52,284 nucleotides of DNA from an uncultured Eggerthellaceae bacterium (lineage in GTDB: Bacteria > Actinomycetota > Coriobacteriia > Coriobacteriales > Eggerthellaceae): positions 1 through 52,284 of the forward strand of contig CAJURZ010000018.1 of NCBI GenBank assembly GCA_910588905.1, in the 5' to 3' direction. This document shows positions 26,821 to 36,500 of the stretch, one piece after another. The notes under the pieces were generated by a model. That model saw only the letters and a list, made by a program, of their open reading frames with translations. It made no database searches and was not told the origin of the DNA. Each line of letters opens with the position of its first letter. The first letter of the stretch is position 1. Position numbers and translations under genes: made by a program.

Positions 26821-28151
26821 TGAGACGAATAGAGCTGAAACCCACCGAGCCCTTCCGGAAAGAGCTCATCGATAGGACAGGCGCCTTCGATGCCAATGCG
26901 CTCAAGGCGGCTACGGATATCGTGGCTGAGGTGCGCGAAGGGGGAGACGCAGCGCTGGCAACCCTGACCGATAGGTTCGACGGTGTCAGGCTGGATTCCT
27001 TCAAGCTATCGAAGGCAGCCATGGATGAGGCCCTGACCGAGGTGGATCCCGAAACGCTCAGCGCCCTTGAGCATGCTGCGCGGCAGATCCGCGAATTCCA
27101 CGAACGGCAGCTGACTCAAAGCTGGCTCTTCGCTCGGGAAGACGGCGCTATCGTGGGTTCGAAGGTGACGCCCCTTGATTCCGTGGGCATCTACGTGCCG
27201 GGGGGCCGTGCCCTGTACCCCTCTACCGTGCTGATGAATGCCCTTCCGGCTAGCGTTGCCGGGGTGAAGCGGATCGCTTGCGTCACGCCTCCCCAGAAGG
27301 ACGGAACGGTGGATGCGGCCATCCTGGCGGCTTGCAAGCTGGGCGGCGTGACAGAGGTCTATACGGTGGGCGGCGCGCAGGCCATTGCCGCGCTCGCCTA
27401 TGGAACGGAGACCATCAGCCCCGTGGATAAGATTACCGGTCCGGGCAACGCCTTTGTGGCCGCGGCTAAGAAGGTGGTGTCCGGAGATGTGGGCATCGAC
27501 ATGATCGCAGGACCTTCAGAGGTCTGCGTGGTGGCTGACGGGACCGCTGCTCCTACCTTGGTGGCCATCGACCTGATGGCTCAGGCTGAGCATGACCCTA
27601 TGGCCGCTTGCTATCTGGTGTGCGAAGATGCCGCCTATGCAGACGAGGTGGAGGAGCACATTCGCCAGCATCTTGAACATTCGCCTCGGGCAGATATCAC
27701 CCGTAGCTCTCTGGAAGACCATGGGTTGATCGTCATCGTGAACGACATGGAGCAAGCACTCCAGACGGTGAACGTGATAGCGCCGGAGCACCTGGAGATG
27801 CACGTGGCTCACGCCATGGACTATCTGGGCCAGATCAGGAATGCGGGTGCCATATTCTTGGGACCCTGGACGCCCGAAGCTGTGGGGGATTACGTGGCTG
27901 GGCCTAATCACACGCTGCCCACGGGCGGCACCGCCCGCTTCGCAAGCCCCCTTTCCGTGGATGAATTCGTGAAGAAGAGCTCCATCATCCAGTACAGCGC
28001 TCAGGCGTTGGCCCACGATTCCCGGGCGGTCATGCAGATAGCCATGCATGAGGGGCTTTGGGCCCACGCTCAGTCAGTGGCGCTGCGCATGGAGGAGGCC
28101 CTGGAAGAGGCAGCCGCCATGGGCGAAGCGAACGGTCCGAGCCATGGATAG
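26817..28151 (+). CDS. hisD: Histidinol dehydrogenase
   Basis: 444 residues. The NAD and metal-site blocks of HisD are present: 'SVGIYVPGGRALYPS', 'GPGNAFVAAAKK', 'AGPSEVCVVAD', 'AQAEHDPMA' and 'GPNHTLPTGG'. It carries out the last two oxidations, histidinol to histidine, with zinc and two NAD+. The ATG overlaps the hisZG stop by four bases and the 3' end overlaps hisC by eight, so translation is coupled throughout. No unusual substitutions seen. Confidence 0.96.
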   Translation: MMRRIELKPTEPFRKELIDRTGAFDANALKAATDIVAEVREGGDAALATLTDRFDGVRLDSFKLSKAAMDEALTEVDPETLSALEHAARQIREFHERQLTQSWLFAREDGAIVGSKVTPLDSVGIYVPGGRALYPSTVLMNALPASVAGVKRIACVTPPQKDGTVDAAILAACKLGGVTEVYTVGGAQAIAALAYGTETISPVDKITGPGNAFVAAAKKVVSGDVGIDMIAGPSEVCVVADGTAAPTLVAIDLMAQAEHDPMAACYLVCEDAAYADEVEEHIRQHLEHSPRADITRSSLEDHGLIVIVNDMEQALQTVNVIAPEHLEMHVAHAMDYLGQIRNAGAIFLGPWTPEAVGDYVAGPNHTLPTGGTARFASPLSVDEFVKKSSIIQYSAQALAHDSRAVMQIAMHEGLWAHAQSVALRMEEALEEAAAMGEANGPSHG

Positions 28152-29223
28152 GGTCCGACAGCCTTCCCGTAAGCTGGAGGGCCTCACTCCCTACGATCCG
28201 AAGTATCTGCCTGCGGAGGCGTTGATGTCTGCCAATGAGAATCCGCAGGACGTGAGCGAAGAGCTGCGGAGCAAGATCGAATCCGCCCTGCGTCAGGTGC
28301 GTTTCAACCGCTATCCTGATCCTCTGGCCAATGAGCTGCGGGACGTCATCGCCCAGGCCAACGGACTGGACCGCGAGCAGGTGCTGGTGGGCAACGGTGG
28401 AGATGAGCTCTTGTTCGACACGGCTCTTGCCTGGGGTGGCCCGGGGCGCACGTTCTTGAACCTACCACCCACGTTCTCGGTCTACGAGGCCAATGCGCGG
28501 CTCACGGATACGGATATCATCAATATCCCCCGCCTGGCGGAAGAGAGCTTCGCCATCGACGAAGAGGCGGTGCTCAAGGCCGTCAGCGGCCCTGACAGCC
28601 CAGTGGACTTCACCATCATCGCCAGTCCCAACAATCCCACCGGCCTGCGCGCACGCACTGACTTCCTGCAAGAGCTCCTTCAGGCCACAGATGCTCTGGT
28701 GATGGTAGATGAGGCCTACTTCGAGTTCTCCCGGGAGACCATGCGTCCCTCCTTGGACAAGCATGAGAACCTGGTCATCCTGCGCACCTTCAGCAAGGCA
28801 TTCTGTCTGGCAGGGGTCCGTGTGGGGTACATCCTGGGGCATCCTGATGTGATCCGGGAGTACCTCAAGGTGCGCCAGCCCTATTCGGTGGACGCGGTCA
28901 GCCAGACCATCGCGCGGGTGATCTTCGAGAATCGCGCGGAATTCGAGCCGGGCATCCAGGCCATCATCGCAGAGCGGGATCGCTTGATGACCGAGCTCGC
29001 GAAGATACCTGGCGTGAGCCCCTATCCCAGCCACTCGAACTGGGTGCTGTTCCGCATCCCCCAGGCGGCGGATGTCTGGCAGCAGCTCTTCGAAAGCGGC
29101 ATCCTGGTCCGGGATCTCAGCGGCACGGTGGGGCTCGAGGGTGCGCTGCGCGTGACGGTGGGAACGCCAGAGCAGAACGATGCATTCTTGGATGGGGTGC
29201 GGAAGGCAAGGGGTGTCTCATGA
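28144..29223 (+). CDS. hisC: Histidinol-phosphate aminotransferase
   Basis: 359 residues of fold-type I PLP aminotransferase. It has 'NENPQDVSEELRSKI', 'NGGDELLFDTALAW', 'ASPNNPTGL', 'VMVDEAYFEFS' and the PLP-lysine region 'RTFSKAFCLAGVRVGY'. It transfers the amino group from glutamate to imidazoleacetol phosphate. The frame is open inside hisD, but the ATG at 28144 gives the standard length. The 3' end overlaps hisB by four bases. Confidence 0.95.
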   Translation: MDRVRQPSRKLEGLTPYDPKYLPAEALMSANENPQDVSEELRSKIESALRQVRFNRYPDPLANELRDVIAQANGLDREQVLVGNGGDELLFDTALAWGGPGRTFLNLPPTFSVYEANARLTDTDIINIPRLAEESFAIDEEAVLKAVSGPDSPVDFTIIASPNNPTGLRARTDFLQELLQATDALVMVDEAYFEFSRETMRPSLDKHENLVILRTFSKAFCLAGVRVGYILGHPDVIREYLKVRQPYSVDAVSQTIARVIFENRAEFEPGIQAIIAERDRLMTELAKIPGVSPYPSHSNWVLFRIPQAADVWQQLFESGILVRDLSGTVGLEGALRVTVGTPEQNDAFLDGVRKARGVS

Positions 29224-29828
29224 ATGGCGAGATGAACGAGGGGCGCTGCGCTACGGCGGCGCGCGCTACCCGGGAGACGGATATCACCGTCACGATCGAT
29301 CTAGATGGGAGCGGCCAGGCGGATGTGCAGACCGGCGTGGGCTTCTTCGATCATATGCTGGATGCATTCTGCCGCCACGCTCTCTTCGACCTGACCGTGC
29401 GCTGCCAAGGAGACCTCCATGTGGATGCCCATCATTCCGTAGAGGATACCGGTATCGTGATCGGCCAGGCGGTGGCTCAGGCCCTGGGAGACAAGCGCGG
29501 GATAGAGCGATTCGCCAGTTGTGCGGTACCCATGGATGAGGCCTTGGTGATGTGCGCCATGGACATCTCTGGCCGGGGGCAGGCCTTTTGGGCCCTGGAT
29601 ATCCCCATCGAGGCCATAAGCACGTTCGATACCCAGCTAGCCCGGGAGTTCTTCATCGCCTTGGCGGCGAATGCGGGGATCACCCTGCATCTGCGCCAGT
29701 TCTCAGGGGAGAACGCTCACCATCTCATCGAAGCCGCGTTCAAAGCCTGCGGGCGTGCTCTGCGCCAGGCTGTGTCCATCGATCCGCGCACCGCGGGCGT
29801 GGTGCCTTCTACCAAGGGTGCCCTTTGA
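29220..29828 (+). CDS. hisB: Imidazoleglycerol-phosphate dehydratase
   Basis: 202 residues, the monofunctional dehydratase without the histidinol-phosphatase half found in enterobacteria. The two manganese-binding repeats are clear: 'GVGFFDHMLDAFCRHA' with 'DAHHSVEDTGI', and later the C-terminal 'GENAHHLIEAAFKA'. ATG at 29220 overlaps the hisC stop; a second ATG four codons on is possible. Because the phosphatase half is absent, histidinol phosphate must be dephosphorylated by an enzyme coded elsewhere. Confidence 0.96.
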   Translation: MNGEMNEGRCATAARATRETDITVTIDLDGSGQADVQTGVGFFDHMLDAFCRHALFDLTVRCQGDLHVDAHHSVEDTGIVIGQAVAQALGDKRGIERFASCAVPMDEALVMCAMDISGRGQAFWALDIPIEAISTFDTQLAREFFIALAANAGITLHLRQFSGENAHHLIEAAFKACGRALRQAVSIDPRTAGVVPSTKGAL

Positions 29829-30451
29829 TAGCCGTCGTCGACTATAGGAAGGGCAACCTCAAGTCCGTCGAACGGGGGCTTGCGGCCTGCGGGGCAGAGG
29901 TGCTGGTGACGGACGCTCCGGAAGGCATCACAGCCGCTTCGGCTATCGTGCTGCCCGGCGTAGGCGCTTTCGCCGATGCCATGGCCACCTTAGAGGAGAC
30001 GGGGCAGGCTGACGCCATTCGGGAGGCAGTGGCGGCGGGGGTGCCGTTCTTGGGCATCTGCTTGGGGATGCATCTCATGTTCGAGGGAGGCGAAGAGCAT
30101 GCCGAAGGCAGCCCCGTGCGGGGGCTCGAGCTTCTCCCGGGCACGGTGGGACGCCTGCCGCGCCTGGACGCTGCGGGCCAACCCCATAAGATCCCCCATG
30201 TGGGCTGGAATACGGTAGAGGCAGCAGATGAGGTGCTCTTCGCGGACATCCCCCAAGGGTCCTACTTCTATTTCACCCATTCCTTCGCGGCACCTGATTC
30301 GGCGTGCACCTGCGGTCGCACGACCCATTCGGTAACGTTTCCCTCGGCAGTGCGGCGCAACCATGCCTTCGGTGTACAGTTCCACCCAGAGAAGAGCTCT
30401 GATGCAGGGGCGAAGCTCCTCCAGAACTTCGTGGACCTCGTGAAAGGATGA
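29825..30451 (+). CDS. hisH: Imidazole glycerol phosphate synthase glutaminase subunit
   Basis: 208 residues of class I glutamine amidotransferase. The nucleophile is Cys79 in 'FLGICLGMH', and the His-Glu pair is His187 and Glu189 in 'VQFHPEKS'. It feeds ammonia to HisF. I chose the TTG at 29825 because it overlaps the hisB stop (TTGA) and begins exactly at the family N-terminus 'IAVVDYRKGNL'; the next ATG is well inside the fold. hisA starts three bases after its stop. Confidence 0.94.
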   Translation: MIAVVDYRKGNLKSVERGLAACGAEVLVTDAPEGITAASAIVLPGVGAFADAMATLEETGQADAIREAVAAGVPFLGICLGMHLMFEGGEEHAEGSPVRGLELLPGTVGRLPRLDAAGQPHKIPHVGWNTVEAADEVLFADIPQGSYFYFTHSFAAPDSACTCGRTTHSVTFPSAVRRNHAFGVQFHPEKSSDAGAKLLQNFVDLVKG

Positions 30452-30454
30452 CCC

Positions 30455-31246
30455 ATGTACTTCCTCCCGGCCATAGATATCCTGAACGGTCAAGCGGTCC
30501 GCTTGGAGCGCGGTGACTACAACAAGGTGACCGTCTTCCATGATGACCCGGCCCAGCAAGCGCAGCTCTTCGAGGAGGATGGCGCTACCTGGCTCCATGT
30601 GGTCGATCTGGATGGGGCTCGCGAAGGGAGCGGGCTCAACCGGGATGTCATCAAGCGCATCTTGCAGCTGACCCAGCTCAATGTGGAGGTGGGCGGCGGG
30701 TTGCGTACCTTGGATGACCTGCGAGCCATGGCCGATCTGGGTGTGACGCGCATGGTGTTGGGCACGGCCCTGGTGACCGACCCTGATCTTGCTCAGGCGG
30801 CCCGGGAGGAGTTCGGCCCGGACATGCTGGCAGCGGGCATCGATGCCAAGAACGGTGACGTGAAGGTAGGAGGCTGGGTGCAGGGGGCGGGTATCTCTGC
30901 GCTGGAGCTGGCTGGCCGCATGGCGGCGGTGGGCTATGAGCACCTCATCTACACGGATATCGCACGGGATGGCATGCGCACGGGCATCGCTCCGGCAGCC
31001 TATGTGGAGATGTTCCAGGCTTTCGGGAACCCTGTCATCGCTAGCGGTGGTGTGTCGACTCTTGGGGATATCCGGGAGCTTGCGAAGGTGTCAGAGGCCA
31101 TCGAAGGGGTCATAGCGGGGAGAGCCATCTATGACGGGGTCTTCAGCGTAGCCGACGCGGTAGCTGTGTGCCAGGGTATGCTGGCGGATGGATCGGGGTA
31201 TCTGGCAGGTCTGGAACGCCCGATCACGTTGGATGATCTTTCGTAG
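30455..31246 (+). CDS. hisA: Phosphoribosylformimino-AICAR-phosphate isomerase
   Basis: 263 residues, a TIM barrel. It starts 'MYFLPAIDILNGQAVRLERG' with catalytic Asp8. The second half-barrel repeats the phosphate-binding pattern ('YTDIARDGMRTG', 'VIASGGVSTLGDI'). It performs the Amadori rearrangement between HisI and HisF. The first base follows hisH by three nucleotides, with AAAGGA as ribosome binding site. Confidence 0.95.
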   Translation: MYFLPAIDILNGQAVRLERGDYNKVTVFHDDPAQQAQLFEEDGATWLHVVDLDGAREGSGLNRDVIKRILQLTQLNVEVGGGLRTLDDLRAMADLGVTRMVLGTALVTDPDLAQAAREEFGPDMLAAGIDAKNGDVKVGGWVQGAGISALELAGRMAAVGYEHLIYTDIARDGMRTGIAPAAYVEMFQAFGNPVIASGGVSTLGDIRELAKVSEAIEGVIAGRAIYDGVFSVADAVAVCQGMLADGSGYLAGLERPITLDDLS

Positions 31247-31334
31247 GATAAGCCTCAGCTTACCTGGTGCCTGATCCGAAGGTACCAAGCAGGCCGGGGT
31301 CGGTACTGCGTTATGAGGATGCAAGGAGGAAAAC

Positions 31335-32099
31335 GTGCTGGCGAAACGGGTGATCCCCTGCCTTGACGTCAAGGATGGCCGTGTCGTCAAGGGAGTGAAC
31401 TTCGTCGGCTTGCGCGATGCGGGCGATCCCATCGAACTGGCCCGGCGCTATGATGAGGAGCGGGCTGATGAGGTCATCTTCTTGGACATCACAGCCACTT
31501 CTGATAAGCGTGCCACAGCGGTGGAGCTTGCCAGCGATGCCTCTCGAAGCCTGCACCTGCCCTACACCGTGGGGGGCGGCTTTCGGAGCGTAGCTGATAT
31601 CCGGGCCATGATCGCAGCCGGAGCAGATAAGGTATCCATCAACTCTGCTGCCGTGAAGGACCCCTCCCTCATAACGGTGGCTGCCCACGCCTTCGGCACC
31701 CAAGCCATCTTGGTGGCTATCGATGCCAAGCGCGTTCCTGGATCGCAGGACCGCTGGGAGGTATACACGGCAGGCGGCCGTCATGCCACGGGCATCGATG
31801 CCATCGAGTGGGCCCAAGAGGCGGCCAAGCGGGGCGCGGGGGAGATCCTGCTCACGTCCATGGACCGTGACGGTTCCCGTGAGGGGTTCGATTGCGCGCT
31901 CACCCGAGCGGTGGCGCGGGCGGTGGATATCCCGGTCATCGCCAGCGGTGGCGTAGGATGCTTGGAGCACTTCGCCCAGGGCATCTTGGAAGGAGAAGCG
32001 GATGCTGTTCTGGCGGCCAGCGTCTTCCACTTCGGGGAGCTGTCCATTCGGGAAGTGAAGGAAGATATGGCGCGCTGCGGGATACCGGTCAGGATGTGA
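31335..32099 (+). CDS. hisF: Imidazole glycerol phosphate synthase cyclase subunit
   Basis: 254 residues, TIM barrel with the catalytic Asp11 in 'RVIPCLDVKDGRVVKG' and the second catalytic Asp region at 'VAIDAKR'. The phosphate loops 'GGGFRSVADI' and 'ASGGVGCLEHF' are intact. It makes imidazole glycerol phosphate and AICAR with ammonia from HisH. GTG at 31335 follows AAGGAGG. The 88-base gap from hisA is the only sizeable one in the operon and holds two small hairpins. Confidence 0.95.
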   Translation: MLAKRVIPCLDVKDGRVVKGVNFVGLRDAGDPIELARRYDEERADEVIFLDITATSDKRATAVELASDASRSLHLPYTVGGGFRSVADIRAMIAAGADKVSINSAAVKDPSLITVAAHAFGTQAILVAIDAKRVPGSQDRWEVYTAGGRHATGIDAIEWAQEAAKRGAGEILLTSMDRDGSREGFDCALTRAVARAVDIPVIASGGVGCLEHFAQGILEGEADAVLAASVFHFGELSIREVKEDMARCGIPVRM

Positions 32100-32104
32100 T
32101 CTGC

Positions 32105-32431
32105 ATGGATATCGCTGAGCTCACCTTCGATAGCCGAGGGCTGATCCCTTGCATCGTGCAAGATGCAGATACGAAAGACGTGCTCATGATGGCCTGGATG
32201 AACCAGGAATCCATAGAGAGAACGCTCGAAACTGGAGAGACGGTGTTCTGGTCCCGAAGCCGCCAGGAGCTCTGGCATAAGGGTGCTACCAGCGGGAATA
32301 CCCAGCAATTGGTAGAGCTGCGCTATGACTGCGATGCGGACACGCTGCTGGCCTTGGTGCACCCTGCTGGCCCGGCATGCCACACAGGAGAGCGCACATG
32401 CTTCTTCCGCACCCTTACCTCAGTGACGTGA
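32105..32431 (+). CDS. hisI: Phosphoribosyl-AMP cyclohydrolase
   Basis: 108 residues, the single-domain cyclohydrolase. The core is 'MMAWMNQESIERTLETGE', then 'FWSRSRQELWHKG', and the metal-binding 'DCDADTLLALVHP' followed by 'ACHTGERTCF'. It opens the purine ring of phosphoribosyl-AMP. There is no HisE (pyrophosphohydrolase) fused to it or next to it. ATG at 32105 is used here; a GTG at 32096, overlapping the hisF stop, is an equally possible start that would add three residues. It is the last gene of the operon. Confidence 0.93.
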   Translation: MDIAELTFDSRGLIPCIVQDADTKDVLMMAWMNQESIERTLETGETVFWSRSRQELWHKGATSGNTQQLVELRYDCDADTLLALVHPAGPACHTGERTCFFRTLTSVT

Positions 32432-32479
32432 TATCTGGGACGCCCCTCACGGGGAAGGGCGCTGCGCTCCTTGTCGTAG

Positions 32480-32499
32480 GAGCCGAACGCGGTCGGCTC
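32480..32499 (+). terminator. Hairpin downstream of hisI
   Basis: GAGCCGA and TCGGCTC form a 7-bp stem with a 6-base loop, about 50 bases after the hisI stop. No T-run follows. It could mark the end of the his transcript, perhaps together with the stronger hairpin at 32527-32557. Confidence 0.35.
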
Positions 32500-32526
32500 A
32501 TAAGCGAACGCTCTTCGCCATAAAAG

Positions 32527-32557
32527 AAGGAGGAAGCCCGCTTGGGGCTTCCTCCTT
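32527..32557 (-). terminator. Rho-independent terminator of the small minus-strand gene
   Basis: A perfect 13-bp stem (AAGGAGGAAGCCC / GGGCTTCCTCCTT) with a 5-base loop. On the minus strand it is followed by C-TTTT-A, so it is oriented to end the 65-codon gene at 32580-32777, whose stop lies 22 bases before it. It may also stop his-operon read-through from the other side. Confidence 0.7.
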
Positions 32558-32579
32558 GCAGGGCTTATGCGCCGTCTGC

Positions 32580-32777
32580 TTATCTTTGGGCCTGCTCGAA
32601 TTCGAAGGCCGTTTCAGCTGCCTCGGCAGCTGCCTGTTCGTCTCCCATGGCATCGAAGTCCTCAACGGAGGCTTCGGCCTCAGCTACGACTTCCTGTTCG
32701 ATGCGCTCAAGATCCTTGGCGGCGTCTTGGGCCTTGGCAGCTTCAGCAGTGGTGAATTCATCAAGTACAGTGGCCAT
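32580..32777 (-). CDS. Small acidic Ala/Glu-rich protein of unknown function
   Basis: 65 residues, begins 'MATVLDEFTTAEAAKAQDAA' and ends 'EFEQAQR'. It is strongly acidic, has no cysteine and no membrane segment, and should be mostly helical, perhaps a coiled coil. I do not recognise the family. The gene is supported by an AAAGGAG site five bases before the ATG, by a good terminator 22 bases after the stop, and by its own position between the his operon and the divergent ferritin gene. The Ala/Glu composition resembles Pup-like or DNA-mimic small proteins, but there is no C-terminal Gly-Gly-Gln/Glu, so a Pup role is not supported. Confidence 0.65.
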   Translation of the reverse strand: MATVLDEFTTAEAAKAQDAAKDLERIEQEVVAEAEASVEDFDAMGDEQAAAEAAETAFEFEQAQR

Positions 32778-32972
32778 GATCGGCTCCTTTTCTCCCTGAG
32801 GTTTCCTACTGATGCTGATTCTAGGCTTGCTGCCCTCTTCGGATGCGGGGCTTGGCCTATGGGTGCTTCTTTGTAACGCCCGTGTTTCCCGCTAGTTGCC
32901 GAACACGGAGCGCGGTTCGCGATATACTGGCGGTTGACAGATAGGAGCACTATCACGGTGAAAGGAAGCGTC

Positions 32973-33488
32973 ATGGACGACAAGCTGTATGACCTCGTGA
33001 ACGATCAGATCAACAAGGAGCTCTATTCGGCCTATCTCTATCTTGAGATGGCTGATTATTACAAAGATGCTGGACTGGATGGCTTCGCCACCTATTTCGA
33101 GATCCAGGCCCAGGAAGAGCGTGATCATGCGCTCATCTTCCGCAAGTATCTACTGGAGAATGACAAGGTCCCGAAGCTTTTGGCCATCGATGCGCCGGGT
33201 AAGACCTACAACTCCTACATTGAGCCGCTGGATCTGCAGCTCGAGCATGAGCAGTTCGTGACCAGCCTCATCAACGACATCTATGCAGCAGCTCTGGACG
33301 CGAAGGATTTCCGTCTTCAGCAGTTCATGAAGTGGTTCATCGATGAGCAAATGGAAGAGGAAGACAACGCTCGTGACATGATCACGAAGATGACGCTGTT
33401 CGGCAAGGATCAGCATTCGCTCTTTGAGCTGGACAAGGAATACGGCTCTCGCGTCTATAGCGTACCCTCGCCGTTGGCGACCGCCTAA
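32973..33488 (+). CDS. Ferritin (non-haem, FtnA type)
   Basis: 171 residues of four-helix ferritin fold. The ferroxidase centre residues are visible: Glu16 ('NDQINKELYSAYLY'), Glu49 and His52 ('QAQEERDHA'), and later glutamates in 'LEHEQFV' and 'DEQMEEEDNA'. It should store iron as a 24-mer shell. The frame is open 39 bases further left, but the ATG at 32973 has AAAGGAAG in front and gives the family N-terminus. A TATACT at 32923-32928 is a possible -10 without a good -35; TTGACA at 32934-32939 lies too near the gene to serve as its -35. It is divergent from the small acidic gene. Confidence 0.93.
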   Translation: MDDKLYDLVNDQINKELYSAYLYLEMADYYKDAGLDGFATYFEIQAQEERDHALIFRKYLLENDKVPKLLAIDAPGKTYNSYIEPLDLQLEHEQFVTSLINDIYAAALDAKDFRLQQFMKWFIDEQMEEEDNARDMITKMTLFGKDQHSLFELDKEYGSRVYSVPSPLATA

Positions 33489-33500
33489 GTTGTCCGGCTT

Positions 33501-33518
33501 CCTTACGGGGCTGTAAGG
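33501..33518 (+). terminator. Short hairpin after the ferritin gene
   Basis: CCTTAC and GTAAGG form a 6-bp stem with a 6-base loop, 12 bases after the ferritin stop. It is weak and has no T-run. A TAGAAT at 33551-33556 beyond it could be the -10 of the ABC transporter gene. Confidence 0.3.
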
Positions 33519-33594
33519 CAAACCTGCACGTTCTCTGAGCGTCTTTGCCGTAGAATAGGGGACTTCAACCCATTCTCGACAAAGGCGCTCTCTC

Positions 33595-36500
33595 ATGTTG
33601 CAACTCAAGGGGATATCCAAATCCTATACGACGGGTGATTTCACGCAAGTTGCCCTTGATGACGTCTCCATCAGCTTTCGGGATAACGAATTCGCGGCCA
33701 TCCTCGGCCCTTCCGGTTCCGGTAAGACCACGCTCCTGAATATCGTCGGTGGCCTTGATCACTACGATGCGGGGGATCTGGTCATAGACGGCATCTCCAC
33801 GAAAGATTACACGGACCGTGATTGGGATGCGTTCCGCAATAACCGCATAGGCTTCGTCTTCCAAAGCTACAATCTCATCCCTCATCAGACCATCCTGGCG
33901 AATGTGGAGCTTGCCCTTACCTTGTCCGGCGTCGGCAAGGAGGAGCGCACCAAGCGTGCCCTTGAGGCTTTGGAGCGGGTCGGGTTGGGGGAACACGTCA
34001 AGAAGCGCCCCAGTCAGCTCTCCGGTGGTCAGATGCAACGGGTGGCCATTGCGCGTGCTCTGGTGAACGATCCTGAGATCCTTCTGGCCGACGAGCCCAC
34101 CGGTGCTCTGGATTCCAAGACATCCATCCAGATCATGGATCTTCTGTGCGAGATAGCGAACGACCGCCTGGTCATCATGGTCACACATAACCCTGAGCTA
34201 GCTGATGCCTATGCCACGCGCATCGTGAACCTGGCCGATGGGCATATCCTGGCAGATTCTGATCCATTCATGCCAACTGAGGCTGACTTGGCGAAGGTCT
34301 CCAAGAAGAAGGTGCGTCGCACCTCCATGAGCTTCCTCACGGCGCTCTCCCTTTCGTTCAACAACCTCATGACCAAGAAGGGCCGCACCATCATGACGGC
34401 CTTCGCCGGTTCCATCGGCATCATCGGCATTGCGGCCATCCTGGCTCTAGCCAATGGCGTCAACAACTACATCGCCAGCGTTGAGGAAGAGACGCTCTCC
34501 TCCTATCCGCTGCAGATCACCTCTACTGGCTTCGATATGACCTCCATGATGGTGTCCACCATGGGCATGGGCGGCGCTACCGATGATGGCTCTGAGGATA
34601 GCGCCGAAGCGGGCGCGGGAGACGACACTGTCGTACGTGAGGCTGCCATCATGGGCCGCATGTTCGACAGCGTAGGGTCGAATGACCTGGCGTCGCTCAA
34701 AGAGTATCTCGAAAGCGGCGAGAGCGGCATCGAGGAGTTCACCAACGACATCGAGTACAAGTACAACGTAACGGCCAATGTCTTCTTGGCAGACACCTCT
34801 AACGGCGTACAGCAGGTCAACCCTGACACCACGTTCGCATCCATGGGCATCGGGTCGGGCATGTCAACGAGCGGCATCATGTCACAGATGATGAGCACGG
34901 ATATGTTCGCCCAGATGATGGGTACCATCGACATGGCGAAGGATGGCTATGACGTCAAGGCGGGGCACTGGCCAGAGAAGCCCAACGAATGCGTGCTGGT
35001 GTTGACCCACAACGGCTCCGTAAGCGATTTCCTCCTGTACATCCTGGGGTTGCGGGACCGCGCTGTCATGGACGAGATGGTGCGCGCCTTCGTGAACGAA
35101 GAGGAGTTCGAGACGGAGGTGAACGACGGCAAGGAGTTCACCTACCAGGATTTCCTGGACTTGAAGCTGAAGCTGGTGTGCTCGGCGGATTTCTACCAGT
35201 ACGACGAGGAGTTCGACGTCTGGGTGGATAAGTCAGGTGACGAAGAGTACATGAAGGGCGTCATCGCGGGCAGTGATGACCTGGTGATCTCCGGTATCAT
35301 CCAGCCGAAGGATGACGGCAATTCCACCATGATGAACTCCGGTATCTACTACACGCCTGAGCTGACCGATCATCTGATAGAGCAAGCGGGCCAGACGCAG
35401 ATCGTGAAGGACCAGCTGGCTGATCCGTCCGTGGATGTGTTCAATGGCAAGACCTTCGCCGAAGAGACGGAAGATGGCGGTAGCGAAGAGGATTTCGGCA
35501 TGGAGAACCTCTTCACCATAGACACCGATGCCCTTTCTGCGGCGTTCAAGTTCGATGAGAGCAAACTGCAGCTCGACCTGTCCGGTCTTGACATCAACTT
35601 CGATGCGTCAAGCTTGCCTGCGCCTCCACCCTTCGACCCAAGCGCCATGGGCGGTGGAAGCGGTGAGGGTGGTTCGGGTGACGCCAGCATCGAGCCTGCC
35701 AAGCAGATGATATCGGCCCTCATGGCTGGATACCTCGCTCAGCTCACGCCGCCATTCCCAACGACGCCCGATGCGGTGCGGGAATCCATCCAGCGGTATC
35801 TGAATGATGATCCCGGTGCCCAGGCCATCATGAAGCAATATGCCGATACCATGGCTGCTGCTCAAGAGCAGCAGATGGCCGCTCTGCAGGCCTACATCCA
35901 ACAGTACATGCAGGAGTACATGACCCAGACCATGACCGCGCTCTCTGCCCAGATGCAGCAGGCTATCACTGCGGCGCTCACGAAGACCATGGGCAGCTTT
36001 GCTTCCAGCATGTCCAGTGCCATGAGCATCGATGAAGAGGCGTTCAAGAATGCGTTCTCATTCGACATGACCGAAGAGGAGTTGACAGAGCTCATCATGT
36101 CCATGATGGCTCCTGAAGAGGCGTCGTTCGACAACAATCTGGCGAAGCTCGACTACGCTCAGATGGAGAAGCCCTATGAGATAGACATCTTCGCGAAGGA
36201 TTTCGAAGCCAAGCAGGGGGTCATCGACATTCTGGATGCCTACAACGACGAGATGAACTCTACGGGGCAAGAGGCGAAGGCCATCACCTATACAGACATC
36301 GTGGGAGCGCTCATGAGCTCGGTGACAACCATCATAGACATGATCTCCTACGTGCTGATCGCCTTCGTGTCCATCTCGCTCATCGTGAGCTCCATCATGA
36401 TCGGCGTCATCACCTACATCAGCGTCCTTGAGCGCAAGAAGGAGATAGGCATCCTGCGGGCTATCGGTGCATCCAAGGGCAACATCTCCCAGATATTCAA

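Noticed and set aside
32580..32777. Prokaryotic ubiquitin-like protein (Pup) for the small acidic gene
   Set aside because: Size and acidity fit, but the C-terminus lacks the Gly-Gly-Gln/Glu needed for conjugation and no proteasome genes are nearby.
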